From positions 1-7,843 of the forward strand of contig JAJYDP010000212.1 in assembly GCA_021777365.1 (NCBI GenBank): a stretch of 7,843 nt of DNA, written 5' to 3'. Under the pieces are notes generated by a model. That model searched no databases. It was not told where the DNA came from and worked only from the letters and a program-made list of their open reading frames with translations. A program made the position numbers and the translations under genes. Positions 4,171 through 7,843 of this stretch are shown here, piece after piece (the first letter of the stretch is position 1; each line of letters starts with the position of its first letter). The stretch is from Chloroflexota bacterium. Lineage in GTDB: Bacteria; Chloroflexota; Limnocylindria; Limnocylindrales; CSP1-4.

Positions 4171-5861
4171 CTCGTGCCTCCTTCGATCGCCGGCGCCGGC
4201 ACCGCTGTCGCGGCCCCGGACGCCACGCTGGCCGGGCCCGTGGCCGGCACCGTGGTGGTGAAGTGGCGTTCGTCGCGGCGACGCAGCTCGGCGCCACCCT
4301 TCCAGAGCGCGTACTCCAGCGAGTCCCCCAGTGCCTGGAACGACGCCGCGATGATGTTCGTGTCCGAACCCACGGTGGACCACGCGTCGGACTCGCTGCT
4401 CGATTCGATGAGGACCCGCGTGCGGGCGGCCGTCGCCGAATCGCCGTCGAGGATCCGCACCTTGTAGTCCACGAGATGGACCCCGTCGAGCTGCGGGTAG
4501 AACGCCCGGAGCGCCTTGCGGAGCGCGGCGTCGAGCGCGTTGACGGGGCCGTTCCCGTCGGCGGCCGTGTGGAGCACCTCGCCCTCCACCTCGACCTTGA
4601 CGGTGGCCTCCGCGCGCAGCTCCCGGCCCTCCCGGTGCTCCACCAGCACCGTGTAGTCGACCAGCCGGAAGGGTGGCCGGTAGTCCCGCTGCAGGCGGCG
4701 GATCAGCAGCTCGAAGGAGGCCTCGGCCCCCTCGAAGCTCGCGCCCTCGGCCTCCAGCCGCTTGATGATCCGGCTCAGCTCGCGCGGGTCCACGACCCCC
4801 TCGAGCCGGTGGCCGAGCTCCTCGGCGCGCCACTGCGTGTTGACGCGCCCGCCGAGCTCGCTGACCACCAGCCGCGTCTTGTTGCCGACCACGGCCGGGT
4901 CCACGTGCTGGTACGCGTCGCGAACCCGGGCCGTGGCCGCGCCGTGCACGCCGCCCTTGTGGGCGAACGCGCTCACGCCCACGTACGCCTGGTGGCCGTC
5001 GGGCGTGATGTTGGCCACCTCGGCGACGTAGTGCGACAGCTCGGCCAGGCCGCGCAGGTCGGAGCCGGACGGGGCGGTCTCGAGGCCGAGCTTGAGCACG
5101 AGGTCGGCCCAGACGGTCACGATGTTGGCGTTGCCGCAGCGCTCGCCGTACCCGTTGATGGTGCCCTGCACCTGGCGCGCGCCCGCCTGGACGGCGGCCA
5201 GCGAGTTCGCCACCGCGAGGCCCGCGTCGTCGTGGACGTGGATCCCCCAGGTGACCGGCAGCGCGAGCGTCGCGATGACGTCACGCACGATGGCCCCGAC
5301 CTCGTCTGTGAGGCAGCCGCCGTTGGTGTCGCACAGGACCAGGCTCGTCGAGCCCGCAGCGTACGCGGCGCGCAGCGTGGCGAGCGCGTAGTCGCGGTCG
5401 GCCTTGTAGCCGTCGAAGAAGTGCTCCGCGTCGTAGACCACCTCGCGACCGGCGGCGGCGCAGTACGCCACCGAGTCGCCGATCATGGCGAGGTTCTCAT
5501 CCGGCGTGGCGCCCAGCACCTGCGTGACGTGGAGCAGCCAGCTCTTGCCGAAGATCGTCACGACCGGCGTGGCAGCCTCCACCAGCGCGCGCAGGTTGGG
5601 GTCGTCCTCGGGCCGGTTCGATCGGTGGCGGGTCGACCCGAACGCCGCCAGCTTCGCATTCCGCCAGGTCACGCCCCGCGCGAGCGCGAAGAACTCCTCG
5701 TCCTTCGGGTTCGAGCCCGGCCAGCCGCCCTCGACGTAGGGGAAGCCGGCCTCGTCCAGCCGCCGGGCGATCTTGAGCTTGTCGGCCAGCGAGAGGACGA
5801 GCCCCTCGCGCTGGGTGCCGTCGCGCAGGGTGGTGTCGTAGAGGAGGACGGGCTCGTTCAT
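4167..5861 (-). CDS. cimA: Citramalate synthase (CimA type)
   Basis: The 564-residue enzyme belongs to the DRE-TIM metallolyase family and most likely condenses pyruvate with acetyl-CoA to (R)-citramalate, the start of the threonine-independent isoleucine route. Barrel motifs are [13 protein letters not shown] (8-20), [12 protein letters not shown] (43-54), FGSTRH (74-79), [12 protein letters not shown] (142-153), LCDTNGG (176-182), HVHDD (208-212) and [10 protein letters not shown] (237-246). D9, H208, H210 and N244 are the probable metal ligands. A LeuA_dimer domain follows at about 390-525 ([13 protein letters not shown], 435-447), then a 40-residue low-complexity tail. The sequence follows the CimA/TIGR00977 pattern ([11 protein letters not shown]) rather than LeuA. 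ATG 5861 overlaps the leuB stop by 4 nt. The open frame continues upstream through leuB as a GC-bias artefact. Confidence 0.93.
   Translation of the reverse strand: MNEPVLLYDTTLRDGTQREGLVLSLADKLKIARRLDEAGFPYVEGGWPGSNPKDEEFFALARGVTWRNAKLAAFGSTRHRSNRPEDDPNLRALVEAATPVVTIFGKSWLLHVTQVLGATPDENLAMIGDSVAYCAAAGREVVYDAEHFFDGYKADRDYALATLRAAYAAGSTSLVLCDTNGGCLTDEVGAIVRDVIATLALPVTWGIHVHDDAGLAVANSLAAVQAGARQVQGTINGYGERCGNANIVTVWADLVLKLGLETAPSGSDLRGLAELSHYVAEVANITPDGHQAYVGVSAFAHKGGVHGAATARVRDAYQHVDPAVVGNKTRLVVSELGGRVNTQWRAEELGHRLEGVVDPRELSRIIKRLEAEGASFEGAEASFELLIRRLQRDYRPPFRLVDYTVLVEHREGRELRAEATVKVEVEGEVLHTAADGNGPVNALDAALRKALRAFYPQLDGVHLVDYKVRILDGDSATAARTRVLIESSSESDAWSTVGSDTNIIAASFQALGDSLEYALWKGGAELRRRDERHFTTTVPATGPASVASGAATAVPAPAIEGGTR
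4177..4183 (-). promoter_or_regulatory. Strong ribosome binding site of the LeuA-domain gene
   Basis: AAGGAGG is placed 6 nt before ATG 4170, within the last codons of cimA. The leuB and cimA starts in this operon have no comparable site, so this small protein may be made independently and in larger amounts. Confidence 0.75.
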
Positions 5862-6997
5862 CGGGCCGGTTCCAGCACAGCTCCCGCCGACACCCTCGCC
5901 ACCACCTCGTCGGCGAACGCCCGCGTCCCGAGCACGCGGACCTCCCGGTCGTCCGCGCCGACGCGCGCCAGGTCGGTGGTCCGGACGCCGTCGCGGAGCG
6001 CCGAGTGCACGGCCGACTCGATCGCGCCGGCCGCGTCCGCCCGGCCCAGCGACCAGCGCAGCAGCATCGCGCCCGACAGGATCGCCGCGATCGGGTTGGC
6101 CCTGTCCTGCCCCGCGATGTCCGGCGCGGATCCGTGGATGGGCTCGTACAGGCCGTGGAGCCCGTGCGCCGTGCGCCGCGACCCGACCGAGGCCGACGGC
6201 AGCATGCCCAGCGACCCGGTCAGCATCGCCGCCTCGTCGGACAGGATGTCCCCGAACAGGTTCTCGGTCACGATCACGTCGAACGCCCCGGGATCGCGGA
6301 TCAGCATCATTGCCGCCGCGTCGACCAGGCGGTGCTCGAAGGTCACCTCCGGGAACTCCGGCGCCACCTCCTCGACGACCTTCCTCCAGAGCCGGCTCGA
6401 CGCGAGCACGTTGGCCTTGTCGACGCTGGTCAGCCGCCGCCGGCGCCCCCGCGCGAGCTCGAACGCCAGGCGCACCACGCGCCGGATCTCGTGCTCGGTG
6501 TACCAGAGCGTGTCGACGGCGACCCGCCCCTCGGGCGTGCGCCGCTCCTCCGACGGGCGGCCGAAGTACAGGCCGCCGGTCAGCTCGCGGACGATCAGCA
6601 CGTCGACGCCCTCGACCACCTCCGGGCGCAGCGTCGAGGCGTCGACCAGGGACGGCTCGGCCGCGACCGGCCGGAGGTTCGCGAACAGCTCCAGGCCGCC
6701 GCGCAGCGTGAAGAGCGCCTGCTCGGGGCGGACGGCCGCGTTGGGGTCGTCCCAGCGCGGGCCACCCACGGCGCCGAGATAGACCGCGTCCGACGCCCGG
6801 CACGCGTCCAGGTCGCCGTCGCGGATGGGCACGCCGTACGCGTCGATCGCCGCGCCGCCGACCACGAGCTCCCGCCACTCCAGCGCGAACCCGAACCGCG
6901 ATGCGACGGCGTCCAGGACCCGCCGCCCGGCCGCCACCACCTCCGGGCCGATGCCGTCCCCGGGGATCGCGGCGATCCGGTACGCGACGCCGCTCAC
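5858..6997 (-). CDS. leuB: 3-isopropylmalate dehydrogenase
   Basis: This 379-residue NAD-dependent enzyme oxidises and decarboxylates 3-isopropylmalate to 2-ketoisocaproate, and can act on 3-methylmalate in the citramalate route. Motifs in order: [12 protein letters not shown] (9-20), GAVGGPRWD (75-83), LFANLRP (104-110), [11 protein letters not shown] (136-146), SVDKANVL (191-198), [24 protein letters not shown] in the span 239-262, and HGSAPDIAG (288-296) for NAD binding. Expected substrate and metal residues are present: R99, R109, R137, Y144, K194, D226, D250 and D254. Length is normal. The GTG start overlaps the leuA stop by 4 nt (GTGA) and has no clear ribosome site, which fits translational coupling. 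One small difference is VDAAAM (225-230), where VDNAAM is usual. Confidence 0.96.
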   Translation of the reverse strand: MSGVAYRIAAIPGDGIGPEVVAAGRRVLDAVASRFGFALEWRELVVGGAAIDAYGVPIRDGDLDACRASDAVYLGAVGGPRWDDPNAAVRPEQALFTLRGGLELFANLRPVAAEPSLVDASTLRPEVVEGVDVLIVRELTGGLYFGRPSEERRTPEGRVAVDTLWYTEHEIRRVVRLAFELARGRRRRLTSVDKANVLASSRLWRKVVEEVAPEFPEVTFEHRLVDAAAMMLIRDPGAFDVIVTENLFGDILSDEAAMLTGSLGMLPSASVGSRRTAHGLHGLYEPIHGSAPDIAGQDRANPIAAILSGAMLLRWSLGRADAAGAIESAVHSALRDGVRTTDLARVGADDREVRVLGTRAFADEVVARVSAGAVLEPAR

Positions 6998-7843
6998 GGC
7001 AGCCGCCCGGCGGTCGCACCCCGGGCCTCGGCCGCGCCCGCCTCACCGCCCGCCGCGGCCGCCATCGCCGCGGCACGCAGCTTGTTGGCCGCGGTCACGT
7101 ACGCCTCCAGCGAGGACTCGATGATGTTGGTCGAGAGACCGTGGCCCGTCACGATCAGCGGTGGCTGGCCCGTGTCGGTCGACCGATGGCACCGCACCAG
7201 CGCGCTGCCCTGCGCGTCCTCGCCCGCGGTGACCGCGCGGATCTCGTACTCGTCGAGCACCAGGCGCCAGCCCACGATCGGTTCGAGCGCCTCATCGACG
7301 GCACGGTACAGCGCGTCCACCGGCCCATTCCCGGTCGCCTCGGCCTGGCGCGTCTCGTCGCCCACGGCGAGCTTTACGCTCCCGGTGGAGCGGCCGCCGT
7401 GCGAGCTCGTGACGCTCCAGCCGTCGAGCGCGATCCCGTCGCCCACCTCCGACGCGTGCTGGCCCACGATCGCCAGCAGGTCGGCGTCCGTGACCTCCTT
7501 CTTGGCGTCGGCCAGGGCGATCGCCTCGCGGTACACCGCGTCGAGCGCGTCACCCTCCAGCTCGAAGCCGAGCTCGCGCAGCTTGCCCTGGAGCCCGCGC
7601 CGGCCGGAGAGCTTGCCGATCGAGAGCGTACTGCCGGCGAGCCCCACCGACTGCGGGGTCATGATCTCGTACGTCAGCGGGTTCTTGATCACGCCGTCCT
7701 GGTGGATCCCCGACTCGTGGGCGAACGCATTGCCGCCGACGATCGCCTTGTTGGGCTGGACGACGAACCCGGTCAGGTAGCTGACCAGCCGGCTGGCATT
7801 CATGATCTGGTCGGTCTGCACCCGGCTGGCCAGCCCCGGGAAC
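6994..7843 (-). CDS. leuA: 2-isopropylmalate synthase, 5' part outside window
   Basis: The visible 282 residues are the C-terminal half of the enzyme that condenses acetyl-CoA with 2-ketoisovalerate, the first step of leucine synthesis. The end of the catalytic region and the following linker subdomain are shown by [15 protein letters not shown] and [13 protein letters not shown] (38-50 from the edge). [10 protein letters not shown] follows. A complete LeuA_dimer domain at about 140-259 contains [18 protein letters not shown] and the [13 protein letters not shown] end; it is the site of leucine feedback in the family. An Ala/Gly-rich tail of about 25 residues ends the protein. The frame enters the window from the right edge, so the true start lies outside. 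It is the first visible gene of the coupled operon leuA-leuB-cimA-regulatory protein. Confidence 0.96.
   Translation of the reverse strand, partial: FPGLASRVQTDQIMNASRLVSYLTGFVVQPNKAIVGGNAFAHESGIHQDGVIKNPLTYEIMTPQSVGLAGSTLSIGKLSGRRGLQGKLRELGFELEGDALDAVYREAIALADAKKEVTDADLLAIVGQHASEVGDGIALDGWSVTSSHGGRSTGSVKLAVGDETRQAEATGNGPVDALYRAVDEALEPIVGWRLVLDEYEIRAVTAGEDAQGSALVRCHRSTDTGQPPLIVTGHGLSTNIIESSLEAYVTAANKLRAAAMAAAAGGEAGAAEARGATAGRLP

Noticed and set aside
5862..7076. Minus-strand extension of the cimA frame through leuB, giving a 969-residue protein
   Set aside because: The extra region is low-complexity Arg/Gly/Ala and overlaps LeuB, which has all its motifs. CimA begins with its normal N-terminus at ATG 5861.
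4263..7780. Very long plus-strand open frames opposite leuA, leuB and cimA
   Set aside because: Their translations are Arg/His/Val-rich with no family pattern, and they lie antisense to clear biosynthetic genes. Such frames are a common effect of high GC at third codon positions.

Overview
The window is very GC-rich, with GTG and TTG starts, compact minus-strand operons and only one canonical intrinsic terminator. Gene content and order (leuA-leuB-cimA plus a free-standing LeuA regulatory-domain protein, an RNHCP protein, a secreted DMFA-type protein) suggest a soil or freshwater Chloroflexota of the Limnocylindria type, or possibly an actinobacterium. This assignment is inferred from style and cannot be proved from the sequence alone.

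Right half (about 2656-7843, minus strand): a biosynthetic operon is read from right to left. It holds the 3' part of leuA, then leuB, then cimA, then a small protein made only of the allosteric (LeuA_dimer) domain. Each pair overlaps by exactly 4 nt (GTGA, ATGA, ATGA), so translation is probably coupled. LeuA starts leucine synthesis and CimA makes citramalate from pyruvate and acetyl-CoA for isoleucine. LeuB can serve both routes, with LeuCD expected elsewhere. After a 111-nt gap containing G-runs comes pheA (prephenate dehydratase plus ACT domain). It converges on an RNHCP-domain gene on the plus strand, and a long hairpin built over that gene's stop codon lies between them.

Left half (1-2601): this is a looser accessory region. 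A secreted protein of the DMFA large-subunit C-terminal type runs off the left edge on the minus strand. About 520 bp without a convincing gene follows. It holds two copies of a 55-bp element headed by the palindrome GCCATAC-TTT-GTATGGC, an 18-bp tandem array and a 19-bp tandem array. The 19-bp array runs up to the probable leaderless promoter of an ICMT-like membrane methyltransferase. Downstream of that gene a third tandem array (18 bp) ends in the -35 box of a small transcription unit with a promoter, an AAAGGAGG ribosome site, an 18-codon ORF, a hairpin and a strong terminator. That unit lies just upstream of the RNHCP gene and could be a leader/attenuator or a dual-function small RNA.

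The most unusual items are this small unit, the three 18-19 bp arrays (two of them abutting predicted promoters), the repeated 7-3-7 palindrome, and the stand-alone regulatory-domain gene. No known defence system, CRISPR array, transposase, tRNA or rRNA was seen.
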